Shown here: positions 5,762 to 14,271 of the stretch, piece after piece
Numbering within the stretch: the first letter of the stretch is position 1
Layout of the letters: each line of letters opens with the position of its first letter
Source of the DNA: Xanthobacteraceae bacterium
GTDB taxonomy: Bacteria; Pseudomonadota; Alphaproteobacteria; Rhizobiales; Xanthobacteraceae
Assembly: GCA_019746355.1 (NCBI GenBank)
Contig: JAIESC010000196.1
Coordinates: forward strand, 1-21,712
DNA length: 21,712 nt
Direction: 5' to 3'
The notes under the pieces: generated by a model
Told to the model about the DNA's origin: nothing
The model's input: only the letters and a program-made list of their open reading frames with translations
The model's database searches: none
Program-made: the position numbers and the translations under genes

Positions 5762-8029
5762 ATGAATGTCCGGACGCTGATCGGAGAGCCCGTGCACCGG
5801 GCCGAGGATTTCCGCTTTCTGCGCGGCGCAGGCAGCTTCATCGACGACATCAAGCGCGACGGCATGCTGTACGCGGTCGTATTGCGGAGCAGCGTGGCGC
5901 ATGGCCGCATCCGCAGCATCGATACCAGCGCGGCTCGTGCCATGCCAGGCGTGCATGCGGTCATGACCGCGGCGGATATCGGCGAAGTGCCGCTGATCCC
6001 GCTGCGGCTCGCGAACCTGCCCGAGTTCAAGGGCTACCTTCAGCCGGTCATCGCCGGGGACAAGGTGCGCTACGTCGGCGAGCCGGTGGCGGTGGTGGTC
6101 GCGGAGACGCAGGCGCAGGCCGAGGATGCGCTCGAGGCGATCACGATCGACATCGAAAAGTTGCCGGCCGTGCCCGATCGTCATGCCGCCGCGGCCGACC
6201 AGCCGCGCCTGTTCGACGGCAGCAACCGAACGGTTCGTTATGCGACATCCTTCGGCGATGCGGATGCCGTCTTCGCCAAGGCCGAATACACCCGCAAGGA
6301 ACGGTTTCGCTGCCACCGGCTGACCGGGCTGCCGCTGGAGACGCGCGGCCAGATCGCCGAATGGGACGCGGCGACGAAGCGCCTCACCGTGTTCGGCGCA
6401 ACGAAAGTGCTGTTCTTCAACCGCCGCACGCTCGCGCCGATGCTGGGCGTCACCGAGGCCGACATCGACATGATCGAGGTCGACGTCGGCGGCGGCTTCG
6501 GCGTGAAGGGCGAGTTCTACCCGGAGGATTTCCTCATTCCGTTCGCGGCGCGGCTCACCGGCCGGCCGGTGAAGTGGATCGAGGACCGCCGCGAGCACCT
6601 GACCGCGACCAATCATTCGCGCGAGGTCGATTGCGAGATCGAGATCGCCTGCCAGCGCGACGGCACGATCCTCGCGGTTCGCGGACATATCGCGGCGGAT
6701 ATGGGGGCGTATATCCGCACCAACGGTGGCGTGGTGCCGGCCAAGGCGGCGCAGTTCCTGCCGGGGCCGTACCGCGTGCGCGACGTGAAGCTCGTGGTGG
6801 AGGCCTTCGTCACCAGCAAGACGCCAGTCGGGACCTTGCGCGCGCCGGGTCGCTTCGAGGCGAACTTCTTCCGCGAGCGGCTCCTCGACATGGTGGCGCG
6901 CGATCTCGGTCTTGATCCGGTGGAGTTCCGCCGCAGGAATCTCATCAAAGAGGCAGACCTGCCGTTTGCGACCGGCAAGCTCGTGCCCTACGAGCCGGAG
7001 ACCGACTTCGACACCGGTGACTATCACGCGACCTTCGAGCGCGCGGTGAGCGAGATCGGCTGGGATGAGAACAAGCACCTGCAGGGCAAGCTGATCGACG
7101 GCCGTTATCACGGGTTGGCCGCGGTGCCGTTCGTGGAGAGCGGCGGCTCCGGCAAGGAGAACGCGCGGCTCGTGATCGAGCCGGACGGCGCGGTCAGCGT
7201 CTATGTCGGCTCGTCGGTGCTGGGGCAGGGGCTCGAGACGACGCTGGCGCAGGTGGCGGCCGATACGCTGAAGCTGCCGTTCGAGCGCGTCAAGATTTTG
7301 CACGGCTCGACCACCTACGTGCGCGAGGGCTTCGGCACCTTTGCGTCGCGTTCGATGGTGGTCGGCGGCTCGGCGGTGATGGACGGCTGCAACAATCTGC
7401 TCGCGGCGATCCGTTCGGCTGCGGCCGAACGCCTCGGCCTCCCCAACGAGGAGATCACCATCGCCGACGGTATCGTCGCGGCCGGCGGCAAGCAGGCAAA
7501 GCTGTCCGACTTTGCGGGCCTCGAGGTCGAGGGAAGCTTCGCGACCACGACCCGCACCTACAGCTACGGCGCGCATGCCTGCCATGTCGCAGTGGATGCC
7601 CGCACCGGCCACGTCGATATCCTCGACTACGTCGCGATCGAGGACGTCGGCGTCGCGATCAATCCGCACATCGTCCACGGCCAGGCGATCGGCGCGCTGG
7701 TGCAGGGGCTTGGCGGCGTGTTCCTCGACCAGATCATTTACGACCGCGACGCACAAATGCTCAACGCCTCGCTCGCCGACTATCTCGTGCCGCTGGCCAC
7801 CGATTTCTCCAACGTCCGTGCCATCACGATGGAATTGCGCCGCTCCAAGACCAATCCGCTCGGTGCGAAGGGCGCGGGCGAGGGCGGCATGGTGGCGGTG
7901 GCGGCGACGATGGCGAACGCGGTCGCCGCGGCGCTCGGCCCGCTCGGCATCGAGCTGCGCGAGCTGCCGCTTTCGCCGGCAAATCTTTGGCGGCTTGTCG
8001 CAAAAAACGGCGAGCGTCCCGCGGCGTGA
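5762..8029 (+). CDS. Orphan molybdenum hydroxylase large subunit (xanthine dehydrogenase / CoxL family)
   Basis: The molybdopterin-binding subunit of a xanthine dehydrogenase-family hydroxylase, 755 residues from the ATG at 5762, where IGEPVHRAEDFRFLRG begins as family members do. An in-frame GTG at 5693 would add 23 unrelated residues and is less likely. Visible are GGGFGVK (243-249), the Moco-binding GQGLETT stretch and catalytic Glu E707 in GAGEGG. The active-site loop reads TPVGTLRAPGR (354-364), not the AYRCSFR of CO dehydrogenase nor the AYRGAGR of form II proteins. No iron-sulfur or FAD subunit lies beside it; the only copies in the window are 8 kb away at 15926-17242 with their own large subunit. 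It probably hydroxylates an aromatic or heteroaromatic ring or oxidises an aldehyde, but the substrate is unknown. Confidence 0.88.
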   Translation: MNVRTLIGEPVHRAEDFRFLRGAGSFIDDIKRDGMLYAVVLRSSVAHGRIRSIDTSAARAMPGVHAVMTAADIGEVPLIPLRLANLPEFKGYLQPVIAGDKVRYVGEPVAVVVAETQAQAEDALEAITIDIEKLPAVPDRHAAAADQPRLFDGSNRTVRYATSFGDADAVFAKAEYTRKERFRCHRLTGLPLETRGQIAEWDAATKRLTVFGATKVLFFNRRTLAPMLGVTEADIDMIEVDVGGGFGVKGEFYPEDFLIPFAARLTGRPVKWIEDRREHLTATNHSREVDCEIEIACQRDGTILAVRGHIAADMGAYIRTNGGVVPAKAAQFLPGPYRVRDVKLVVEAFVTSKTPVGTLRAPGRFEANFFRERLLDMVARDLGLDPVEFRRRNLIKEADLPFATGKLVPYEPETDFDTGDYHATFERAVSEIGWDENKHLQGKLIDGRYHGLAAVPFVESGGSGKENARLVIEPDGAVSVYVGSSVLGQGLETTLAQVAADTLKLPFERVKILHGSTTYVREGFGTFASRSMVVGGSAVMDGCNNLLAAIRSAAAERLGLPNEEITIADGIVAAGGKQAKLSDFAGLEVEGSFATTTRTYSYGAHACHVAVDARTGHVDILDYVAIEDVGVAINPHIVHGQAIGALVQGLGGVFLDQIIYDRDAQMLNASLADYLVPLATDFSNVRAITMELRRSKTNPLGAKGAGEGGMVAVAATMANAVAAALGPLGIELRELPLSPANLWRLVAKNGERPAA

Positions 8030-8042
8030 CCGAACGCCGCGG
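8019..8042 (+). terminator. Hairpin over the Mo-hydroxylase stop codon, possible terminator
   Basis: CCGCGGCGT (8019-8027) and ACGCCGCGG (8034-8042) form a perfect 9-bp stem around a 6-nt loop that contains the TGA stop. No T-run follows, so it is not a standard intrinsic terminator. It may protect the 3' end or attenuate transcription into the transporter genes. Confidence 0.3.
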
Positions 8043-8190
8043 AATTCGCAACGAGCCGTACCTCAAGGTGTGACAAAGTTTGCAGCAGCGCCCGTGTGGC
8101 CATGCGCAAGAGCCGATGCTAACGTTTGGTTATCGAGGGTCTATGCGCCGGGCGTGAACACGCCGCGCCACGATAGGGATGAGGCCTGCC

Positions 8191-9195
8191 ATGATCGATC
8201 GCCGCCATGTCGTTAAGGGCGGACTTGCCGCCGTTGGTTCGCTCGCCGCTCCCGCAAGCCTGCTCGCGCAAGCCAAGCCACCGGTGAAGATCCGCTACAA
8301 CGAGGTGGTGCGGTCGCTGCTCTATGCTCCGGCCTACGTCGCCATCACCAAGGGCTTGTTCAAGGATGCGGGCCTCGACGTGACGATGACGACCGCGTTC
8401 GGCGGCGACAAGTCGACCGCGGCGCTTCTCTCCAACACCGCCGACATCGCGCTGATCGGGCCTGAGACCGCGATCTACGTGCTCAACAGCGACTCGTCGA
8501 GCAAGATCCGCATCTTCTGCGGGCTCACCTCGACCGACGGCTTCATGCTGATGGGGCGCGACAAGGTCGACAAGTTCGACTGGAAGATGCTCAAGGGCAA
8601 GGAGATCCTGGGCTTCCGCCCCGGCAGCACGCCGCTCCTGTTCCTCGAAGAGGCGCTGCGGATGAACGGCATCGACCCGCAGAAGGACGTCAAGCTCAAC
8701 AACAACGTCGCGATCCCGGCCCGCGTCGGCTCCTGGCTCGCCGGGCAAAACCAGTACGGCATCTTCATCGAGCCGGACGCGGCCCAGCTCGAGCTCGACG
8801 GCAAGGCGCATTTCCTCGCCTCGATCGGTCAGACCGTGGGATTTGCCGACTACACCTCGTTCATGGCGACCGATCAGTACATCAAGGACAACCCGGGCGT
8901 GGTCCAGACCTGGACCGACGTGATCGCGCGGGCGCAGAAGTGGACCGAGACCGCGAAGGTTCCCGAGATCGTCAGCGCGCTCGAGCAGTTCTTCCCGGGC
9001 ATCAATCCGAAGGCTATGGCGGCGGCAGCCGAGCGTTACCAGAAGCTCAAGATCTGGAAGAGCTCGCCGGTGATCGAACCGAAGGCGATCGACAAGTTCC
9101 AGGACATCCTGGTGAACGGCAACGTGCTGGAGAAAGGCAAGCGCGTGAAATTTGCGGACCTGGTCCGGACCGAGTTCGCCAGCAAGGCGAAGTGA
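8191..9195 (+). CDS. ABC transporter substrate-binding protein (NMT1/SsuA/TauA-like), Tat signal
   Basis: A periplasmic binding protein of the NMT1/THI5-like family, 334 residues. The N-terminus has a twin-arginine signal: DRRHVVKG (RR at 4-5), a hydrophobic Ala/Gly stretch and a likely cleavage after AQA (residue 28), implying export as a folded protein. ATG 8191 is preferred over ATG 8179, which would add four residues, because GAGG at 8181-8184 is correctly spaced for it. Relatives bind sulfonates, nitrate, pyrimidines or aromatic carboxylates, and the ligand here cannot be named. It is followed 3 bp later by the ATPase gene, so the three transporter genes form one operon. The setting suggests import of the substrate degraded by the surrounding enzymes. 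Confidence 0.9.
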   Translation: MIDRRHVVKGGLAAVGSLAAPASLLAQAKPPVKIRYNEVVRSLLYAPAYVAITKGLFKDAGLDVTMTTAFGGDKSTAALLSNTADIALIGPETAIYVLNSDSSSKIRIFCGLTSTDGFMLMGRDKVDKFDWKMLKGKEILGFRPGSTPLLFLEEALRMNGIDPQKDVKLNNNVAIPARVGSWLAGQNQYGIFIEPDAAQLELDGKAHFLASIGQTVGFADYTSFMATDQYIKDNPGVVQTWTDVIARAQKWTETAKVPEIVSALEQFFPGINPKAMAAAAERYQKLKIWKSSPVIEPKAIDKFQDILVNGNVLEKGKRVKFADLVRTEFASKAK

Positions 9196-9198
9196 TCC

Positions 9199-9999
9199 GT
9201 GACGGACAAGACGAACGGAGCTGCGCCGAAGGTCGAGTTGCGCGGCGTGGGGCTCCGCTATTTCGGGCTTGAGGGCGAGACCGAGGCGCTGCAGGACATT
9301 TCGCTCAAGGTCGCGCCGGGCGAGTTCATCGCCATCATCGGCCAGAGCGGTTGCGGCAAGAGCACGCTGCTGTCGCTCATTTCCGGCATCCTGAAGCCGA
9401 CCGAGGGCGAGGTGCTGGTGGACGGGCAGGCCGTGACCGGGCCGAGCCGCAAGGTCGGCTACATGCTGCAGCAGGACTACCTGTTCGAGTGGCGCACCAT
9501 TCTGGAGAACGCGGTGCTCGGCGCGGAAATCCAGGGCGCGGACATGGGCAAGGCGCGCGAGCGCGCGGCGCAGTTGCTGACGCGTTACGGGCTCGGCCAG
9601 TTCCTCAACCATCTGCCGCGCCAGCTGTCCGGCGGCATGCGCCAGCGGGTGGCGCTGGCGCGCACGCTCTGCACCGGGCCCGACGTGGTGCTGCTCGACG
9701 AGCCGTTCTCGGCGCTCGACTCGCAGACGCGCATCGCGCTGGCCGACGAGATCACCGAAATCCTGCGCCGCGAGGGCAAGACCGCGATCCTCGTCACCCA
9801 CGACATCGGCGAGGCGGTCAGCATGGCCGAGCGGGTGGTGGTGCTGTCGCGGAGGCCGGGGCGGGTGAAGTCGCAGCACGACATCCGCTACGCCGGGCCC
9901 GACGGCCGCCCGGCACCGTTCGCCGCGCGCAACGCGCCGGAATTCAACGGCTACTTCAACGCGCTCTGGAAGGAGCTCGAGGTCCATGTCGAAGGTTGA
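9199..9999 (+). CDS. ABC transporter ATP-binding protein (SsuB/TauB-like)
   Basis: A 266-residue cytoplasmic ATPase of a nitrate/sulfonate-type importer. All motifs are intact: Walker A GQSGCGKST (48-56), Q-loop around Q91, signature LSGGMRQR (143-150), Walker B VVLLDE (163-168) and the H-loop His201 in VTHD. The start is GTG at 9199, only 3 bp after the binding-protein stop, with AAGGCGA upstream. The 3' end overlaps the permease start by 14 bp, indicating translational coupling. Confidence 0.93.
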   Translation: MTDKTNGAAPKVELRGVGLRYFGLEGETEALQDISLKVAPGEFIAIIGQSGCGKSTLLSLISGILKPTEGEVLVDGQAVTGPSRKVGYMLQQDYLFEWRTILENAVLGAEIQGADMGKARERAAQLLTRYGLGQFLNHLPRQLSGGMRQRVALARTLCTGPDVVLLDEPFSALDSQTRIALADEITEILRREGKTAILVTHDIGEAVSMAERVVVLSRRPGRVKSQHDIRYAGPDGRPAPFAARNAPEFNGYFNALWKELEVHVEG

Positions 10000-10828
10000 G
10001 ACCGCGGGCGGGGCACCTCCCGCCGCAAGCCCGAGCCCGCAATATCTCGAATGGCTGCGCCGCGAGCGGCGCGACCGGCTGACCGTGAGGCTTTCGCAAC
10101 TCGGCCTGCTGGTCGTGTTCCTGGTGCTGTGGGAGCTGCTGCCGCGCTACAACCTGATCAACCCGCTGTTCACGAGCTATCCGTCGACCATCTGGCCGAC
10201 TTTCGTTGAGCTGCTGAAGACCACGCCGCAGCAGGCCAGCATCCTGGTGCACACCTGGGCGACGGTGTTCGCAACCGTGGTCGGCTTCACCGCGGCGATG
10301 GTGCTCGGCACCGCAATCGCCGCGGCGCTGTGGTGGTGGGCCAATCTCTATCGCGTGCTCGACCCTTACCTCGTCGTGCTCAACGCCATGCCGAAGACCG
10401 CGTTCGTGCCGATCTTCTACATCTGGCTCGGCGCGACGCTTTCCATCTACGGGATGTCGCTTGCGATCTCGCTGTTCATCACGGTGCTGATGATCTACAG
10501 CGGCTTCCAGGGCATCGATCCGAACAGGATCAAGCTGGCGCAGACCTTCGGCGCGAGCAAGTGGCAGGTGCTGACCAAGGTGGTGCTGCCGGGGAGCGTG
10601 CCGACGCTGATCGCGGCGCTGAAGGTCAATGCCGGCCTGTCGCTGGTCGGCGTGATCGTCGGCGAGTTCCAGTCGGCGACGTTGGGACTCGGTTATCTCA
10701 TTCAGTACGGCAGCCAGATCTTCAAGATGAACATCGTGATGACGTCGATCACCATTCTCGCGATCGTGTCGTCGCTGATGTATCTCGCGATCTACTGGCT
10801 GGAGGTGGCGGTGATGCGAAGGCGGTGA
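9986..10828 (+). CDS. ABC transporter permease (SsuC/TauC-like)
   Basis: A 280-residue inner-membrane permease. After a hydrophilic, Pro/Ala-rich N-terminal tail of about 35 residues come several hydrophobic segments (first at about 36-55), as in BPD-type permeases. The EAA-loop motif that docks on the ATPase is recognisable as LAQTFGASKWQVLTKVVLP (about 185-203). The start ATG lies inside the ATPase gene. It completes a three-gene importer. Confidence 0.92.
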   Translation: MSKVETAGGAPPAASPSPQYLEWLRRERRDRLTVRLSQLGLLVVFLVLWELLPRYNLINPLFTSYPSTIWPTFVELLKTTPQQASILVHTWATVFATVVGFTAAMVLGTAIAAALWWWANLYRVLDPYLVVLNAMPKTAFVPIFYIWLGATLSIYGMSLAISLFITVLMIYSGFQGIDPNRIKLAQTFGASKWQVLTKVVLPGSVPTLIAALKVNAGLSLVGVIVGEFQSATLGLGYLIQYGSQIFKMNIVMTSITILAIVSSLMYLAIYWLEVAVMRRR

Positions 10829-10940
10829 AGCTTGCTGGCTGTCATTCCGGGACGGCGCCACTCAATGGCTTCGCCGGGTCCCTTAAAGATGGCAGAAATG
10901 CCCGATTGGAACCTCCTCCGGCTTTGCGAAAGGAAACAAC

Positions 10941-11693
10941 GTGACGGTGTCGAGCGACGACGACTTGACGGGGCTGAAGCAGATCGGGCGCATCGTTGCC
11001 GACACGCTGGAGGTAATGGGCAAAGCCATCGAGCCCGGCATGACCACGCTCGAACTCGATCAGGTCGGGCGGGAATTCATGGAAGCTGCCGGGGCTCGTT
11101 CGGCTCCGGAGATGGTCTACGCCTTTCCCGGAGCGACCTGCATCAGCGTCAATGAAGAGATCGCGCACGGCATCCCGGGTGTCCGCAGGATCAGGCCGGG
11201 TGACCTGGTCAACATCGACGTCTCCGCGGAGAAGGACGGCTACTTCGCTGACACCGGGGCGTCGTTCGCCGTGCCGCCCGTGACGCGCGCGGTCGAGCGG
11301 CTTTGCAAGGACGGGCGCCGGGCGATGTGGACAGGATTGCGTCAGGTCGGTGCCGGCAAGCCGCTGGCGGGCATTGGCCGGGCCGTCGGCGCCTTCGCGC
11401 GAAAGAATGGCTACACGCTGGTGAGAAATCTCGCCAGCCACGGAGTGGGCTTGTCGCTGCATGAGGAGCCGACCGGGATCGCGACCTGGCCCGATGGCTC
11501 CGAGCGCCGGATCATGGGAGACGGGCTGGTGTTTACCGTCGAACCCTTCCTGTCCCTCGGCGCTGAGTTCGCCGAGGATGGCGACGACCCCTGGACCCTC
11601 TACAGCCAGCCAAGAGCCCTCACGGTCCAATACGAGCATACCGTCGTTGCCACACGCAACGGACCGCTGATCCTCACCATGCCGGGACAGTAG
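10941..11693 (+). CDS. map: Type I methionine aminopeptidase paralog (M24A)
   Basis: A 250-residue metallopeptidase that would remove N-terminal Met. The pita-bread metal ligands align with the E. coli enzyme: D93, D104, H167, E201 and E232, with H76 and H174 as the substrate-binding histidines; the D93-D104 spacing of 11 matches E. coli. The peptide around the ligand His reads ASHGVGLSLHEEP, where housekeeping enzymes usually have GHGIG. No zinc-binding N-terminal extension is seen. The start is GTG with GAAAGGAAA seven bases before it. Its place in a catabolic cluster suggests an accessory copy and not the essential housekeeping gene, but this cannot be proved from the window. Confidence 0.85.
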   Translation: MTVSSDDDLTGLKQIGRIVADTLEVMGKAIEPGMTTLELDQVGREFMEAAGARSAPEMVYAFPGATCISVNEEIAHGIPGVRRIRPGDLVNIDVSAEKDGYFADTGASFAVPPVTRAVERLCKDGRRAMWTGLRQVGAGKPLAGIGRAVGAFARKNGYTLVRNLASHGVGLSLHEEPTGIATWPDGSERRIMGDGLVFTVEPFLSLGAEFAEDGDDPWTLYSQPRALTVQYEHTVVATRNGPLILTMPGQ

Positions 11694-11883
11694 GGACGCA
11701 AGCGGCCGGGCCCCGCGATTTCTTCGAGGCCTGTGCTTGCCAGACCTAGAGCAACCGATCTTTCGGGCATGCTCGGCGTGAACCAGCGCGCGTGCGCACG
11801 CCGGGTGCCCGGAAGCGGACGTCACTAAAGTTGGAGACGGGTCGGAACCGGAAGTTCACTGGCACGCTGGTTGAGTCCGGACC

Positions 11884-12582
11884 CTAAGCCGTCCTGCGCC
11901 GTTCGGTCGCGACGAGACGCGCCGCCGCTTCGTCGGTCGTCATCACGTCGCCGAAGAAGATCAGGAAGTTGTTGAGCGAGGCCGCATGCTCCTCGTCGGT
12001 GAGCGAGGCGTTGCCGTCGGACAGCATGACCACGCGATAATCGAGCATCATCGCGTCGCGCGCGGTCGATTCGCAGCAGACGTTGGTGACCGTGCCGGTG
12101 ATCAGCAGCGTGTCGATGCCGCGGCTCTTGAGCTGGGCATCGATGTCCGAGGAACCGGCGATGAAGGCGCTGTACTTGATCTTCTTGACGCGAAGGTCGG
12201 TCGGCAGCGTTTCAAGCTTCGGATACATCTTGAAGCCGTCGTGGCTCTCGTTGAGCTGCGTCAGCCGCTTGTCGACGCGATCGGTCGTGAGCATGTGCTT
12301 GTGGTGATTGGCCCAGTGCTCCAGCGCGCCGGTGGCGGTGGTCTGGATCCAGACCACGGTGCCGCCCGCGGCCCGCAGCGCCTTCGCCATGCGGTTGATG
12401 TTCGGCACGATGTCGCGCGCCTCGGGCACCTCGGCGGCGAAGCCCTCGGCGACGAAATAGTTCTGCATGTCGACCACGACCAGCGCGGTCCGGCCGGCGT
12501 CGATGCTGTCATGGCCCAGGAGCTTGCCCTGCCGCTTGATCACGCGGTCCTTGACCGACTGCGGAACGACGTAGTTGTGCAT
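11884..12582 (-). CDS. Isochorismatase-fold cysteine hydrolase
   Basis: A 232-residue cysteine hydrolase of the isochorismatase/nicotinamidase superfamily. The catalytic triad is visible as D38 (VVVDMQNYF), K136 (KIKYSAF) and C169 (TVTNVCCEST); C169 is taken as nucleophile because it falls at the canonical TNxC position, with a second Cys next to it. Relatives include N-carbamoylsarcosine amidase, maleamate amidohydrolase, ureidoacrylate hydrolase and nicotinamidase. An amide-cleaving role in the breakdown of an N-containing compound is possible. No aryl-carrier domain follows, so it is not a siderophore-type isochorismatase. AGGGG precedes the ATG. It stands alone and divergent from the UbiD gene. 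Confidence 0.87.
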   Translation of the reverse strand: MHNYVVPQSVKDRVIKRQGKLLGHDSIDAGRTALVVVDMQNYFVAEGFAAEVPEARDIVPNINRMAKALRAAGGTVVWIQTTATGALEHWANHHKHMLTTDRVDKRLTQLNESHDGFKMYPKLETLPTDLRVKKIKYSAFIAGSSDIDAQLKSRGIDTLLITGTVTNVCCESTARDAMMLDYRVVMLSDGNASLTDEEHAASLNNFLIFFGDVMTTDEAAARLVATERRRTA

Positions 12583-12760
12583 CGCAAAGCCCCTGCCGTG
12601 TGAACGCGACGATGAACGCTAAGGCGGCCTCGGGGGAGCGTCAATGCGCCTCGCGCCGGGCAGCCTCGCGTTGCGTGCGGGGCAATTGTCAGCATGGCGG
12701 CAGTGTGCGAGGAACGTTCAAAGGTCGCCGCAAGGCGCACGAGACAAAGGGAGCAAGGCC

Positions 12761-14194
12761 GTGGCCAACAAGGATTTGCGCGACTGGATCGACGGCGTCA
12801 AAGCCGCGGGCGAGCTGAAGGTCATCAACGGGGCCGAGCCGAAGGAAGAGATCGGCGGCATCGTCGACATCTACATGCGCAAGATGGGTAATCCCGCGGT
12901 GATGTTCGACGAGGTGCCGGGCTATCCGAAGGGCCATCGCGTCATCGCCAACATCCTGACCTCGATCCCGCGGGTCAACATCGCGCTCGGGCTGCCGCCG
13001 GAAAGCACGGAGCTCGACCAGATCCAGTGGTGGCGGAATTACTTCAAGGAAGCCCCCATGCGCCCGACCAAGGCGGTCAACGGCGGGCCGCTGCTCGACA
13101 ACGTGCTGTCGGGCAAGGACGTCAACATCGAGAAGATCCCGACGCCGGTGTGGCATGAGCTCGACGGCGGGCCGTTCATCGGCACCGCCTGTCTCGTGGT
13201 GATGAAGGACCCGGATAGCGGCTGGGTGAACTACGGCACCTATCGGGTGCAGTCGCACGAGCCGGACGTCGCCTCGGTGATGATGTCGCCCGGCAAGCAC
13301 GGCCTGATCATCATGCGGAAGTATCACGAGCGCGGCCAGCCGTGCCCGGTCGCGGTGATCGCCGGCATGCACCCGGCGCTGGTGATGCTCGGCGGCATCG
13401 AGATTCCCTACGGCAAGAACGAGCTCGAGGCCGCGGGCGGAATCTTCGGCGAGTCGGTCGAGGTCATCAACATGCCGAAGACCGGCCTGCCGGTGCCCTC
13501 GAACGCGGAGATCGCCTTCGAGGGTTACATTCACCCCGACGATAGGATCAAGGAAGGCCCGCTCGGCGAATGGACCGGCTACTACGCGAGCGGCAGCGAT
13601 CTCGAGCCGGCGATCCGCATCGACACGCTGATGTACCGCAACGATCCGATCCTGATGGGCGCGATCCCGGCGGTGCCGCCGAACGACAACACCTTCTACT
13701 TCGGCTCCTACCGCTGCGGCGCGGTGTGGAACCAGCTCGAGGCGGCCGGCATCCCCGGCGTGAAGGGCGTGTGGGCGCACGAGGCCGGCGGCAGCCGCTT
13801 CATGCTGGTGATCTCGATCTCGACGCTCTACGGCGGGCATTCCAAGCAGGCGGCCATGGTCGCGGCGCATTGCCACGCCGGGGCCTACTGCAACCGCTGG
13901 ACCATCGTCGTCGACGACGACATCGACCCGACCAACTTCAACGACGTGATCTGGGCGATGTGCACGCGCTGCGACCCGCGCGAGCAGGTCGACATCATCC
14001 ACGGCGGCTGGAGCTCGGCGCTCGATCCGATGTGCTACGACACCGAGAACGACCGGCGCAATTCACGGGTGGTGATCGACGCCTGCATCCCGTTCCGGCG
14101 CAAGAAGACGTTCCCGAAGATCGCGCGCTCCAGCAAGGGGCTCGACGACCGCATCCGCGCCAAGTGGGCGAAGGACCTGCCGAAGGGGTTTTAG
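12761..14194 (+). CDS. UbiD-family prenylated-FMN-dependent decarboxylase
   Basis: A 477-residue UbiD-family (de)carboxylase, expected to use prenylated FMN and a divalent metal to decarboxylate an aromatic, heteroaromatic or unsaturated acid. The NYGTYR motif (157-162), the Glu-bearing AEIAFEG (249-255) and EGPLGEWTGYY (265-275) are characteristic of the family. The start is taken as GTG 12761 (VANKDLRDWI), with AAGGGAG upstream and a family-typical N-terminus; an ATG at 12644 would add 39 low-complexity Arg-rich residues. It is not likely to be the ubiquinone-pathway UbiD, given its catabolic neighbours. No UbiX-type prFMN synthase is present in the window, so the cofactor must be made elsewhere. 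Confidence 0.9.
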   Translation: MANKDLRDWIDGVKAAGELKVINGAEPKEEIGGIVDIYMRKMGNPAVMFDEVPGYPKGHRVIANILTSIPRVNIALGLPPESTELDQIQWWRNYFKEAPMRPTKAVNGGPLLDNVLSGKDVNIEKIPTPVWHELDGGPFIGTACLVVMKDPDSGWVNYGTYRVQSHEPDVASVMMSPGKHGLIIMRKYHERGQPCPVAVIAGMHPALVMLGGIEIPYGKNELEAAGGIFGESVEVINMPKTGLPVPSNAEIAFEGYIHPDDRIKEGPLGEWTGYYASGSDLEPAIRIDTLMYRNDPILMGAIPAVPPNDNTFYFGSYRCGAVWNQLEAAGIPGVKGVWAHEAGGSRFMLVISISTLYGGHSKQAAMVAAHCHAGAYCNRWTIVVDDDIDPTNFNDVIWAMCTRCDPREQVDIIHGGWSSALDPMCYDTENDRRNSRVVIDACIPFRRKKTFPKIARSSKGLDDRIRAKWAKDLPKGF

Positions 14195-14271
14195 GGCAAG
14201 GGGCGCGAGCCGCCGACCGGTTCTTCCATGGAATTCCACGCGGCACATCGACCGCCGGCAGGCCGATTGCG

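Noticed and set aside
5672..7756. Very long open frame (694 codons) antisense to the orphan Mo-hydroxylase
   Set aside because: The opposite strand encodes a clear molybdopterin enzyme; the antisense product is Arg/Ala/His-rich with no family motifs, a GC-rich codon shadow.
8151..8164. Small inverted repeat GGCGTGAACACGCC before the binding-protein gene, possible operator
   Set aside because: Only 6 bp per arm in GC-rich DNA, with no second copy and no regulator in the window.
10843..10935. Possible degenerate intergenic repeat (begins CTGTCATTCCGGGA) between permease and aminopeptidase
   Set aside because: The opening resembles a common Bradyrhizobium-type repeat, but no complete inverted arms are preserved and copy number cannot be tested here.
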